A stretch of 6,215 bases of DNA from Flavobacteriaceae bacterium (GTDB taxonomy: Bacteria; Bacteroidota; Bacteroidia; Flavobacteriales; Flavobacteriaceae): assembly GCA_030828025.1 (NCBI GenBank), contig JAURDG010000083.1, forward strand, positions 1 to 6,215, in the 5' to 3' direction. The notes beneath the pieces were generated by a model. It did not search any database and was not told the origin of the DNA. It saw only the letters and a program-made list of their open reading frames with translations. Positions 6,195 to 6,215 of this stretch are shown piece by piece; within the stretch, counting starts at the first letter, position 1; every line of letters begins with the position of its first letter. The translations under genes and the position numbers were made by a program.

Positions 6195-6215
6195 CCCTAA
6201 ATATTAAAACCAAAA

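Noticed and set aside
1..6215. Mobile elements, CRISPR arrays, tRNA/rRNA genes, or an undescribed multi-gene system
   Set aside because: I saw no direct-repeat arrays, transposase or integrase motifs, terminal repeats, tRNA-like folds or compositional breaks. All long frames belong to known housekeeping families.

Overview
The window looks like an ordinary chromosomal segment of a Bacteroidota (Bacteroidetes) bacterium. Three things point there. Putative promoters carry the Bacteroidota -7 element TAnnTTTG. Coding starts are preceded by A/T-rich leaders without Shine-Dalgarno sequences. The ~630-residue amidophosphoribosyltransferase-like protein is a form I know from that phylum. I cannot name a genus. 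No phage, insertion sequence, CRISPR, tRNA or rRNA is visible, and I see no undescribed defence or biosynthetic system.

Layout, left to right. Positions 1-1324 (minus) hold the N-terminal 441 residues of a UvrD/AddA-like SF1 helicase that runs off the left edge and starts at GTG. It diverges, across 71 bp of A/T-rich DNA, from a manganese-type superoxide dismutase (1396-1998, plus). The dismutase converges on a minus-strand gene set. The 200-bp gap between them holds two tandem hairpins, each flanked by A- and T-tracts so that it could terminate transcription in either direction, plus one candidate minus-strand promoter. The rest is a minus-strand cluster in the transcriptional order purN (6083-5520), rnhA (5523-5056), pfkB-family kinase (5059-4136), purF-like amidotransferase (4094-2199). 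The first three overlap by 4 nt (ATGA) at each junction; the fourth follows after 41 nt. The last 132 bp are a divergent intergenic region with a purN promoter, a perfect 8-bp inverted repeat and a strong-looking plus-strand promoter firing out of the window. From remembered Bacteroidota gene order its target is probably acpP.

Functionally, the cluster links de novo purine synthesis (PurN, step 3; the PurF-like enzyme, step 1) with RNase HI (removal of RNA from RNA-DNA hybrids) and a sugar/nucleoside kinase of unknown substrate. The helicase is a DNA repair protein and the dismutase an antioxidant enzyme. Both are neighbours rather than partners of the purine cluster. There is no gene-free stretch longer than 300 bases.
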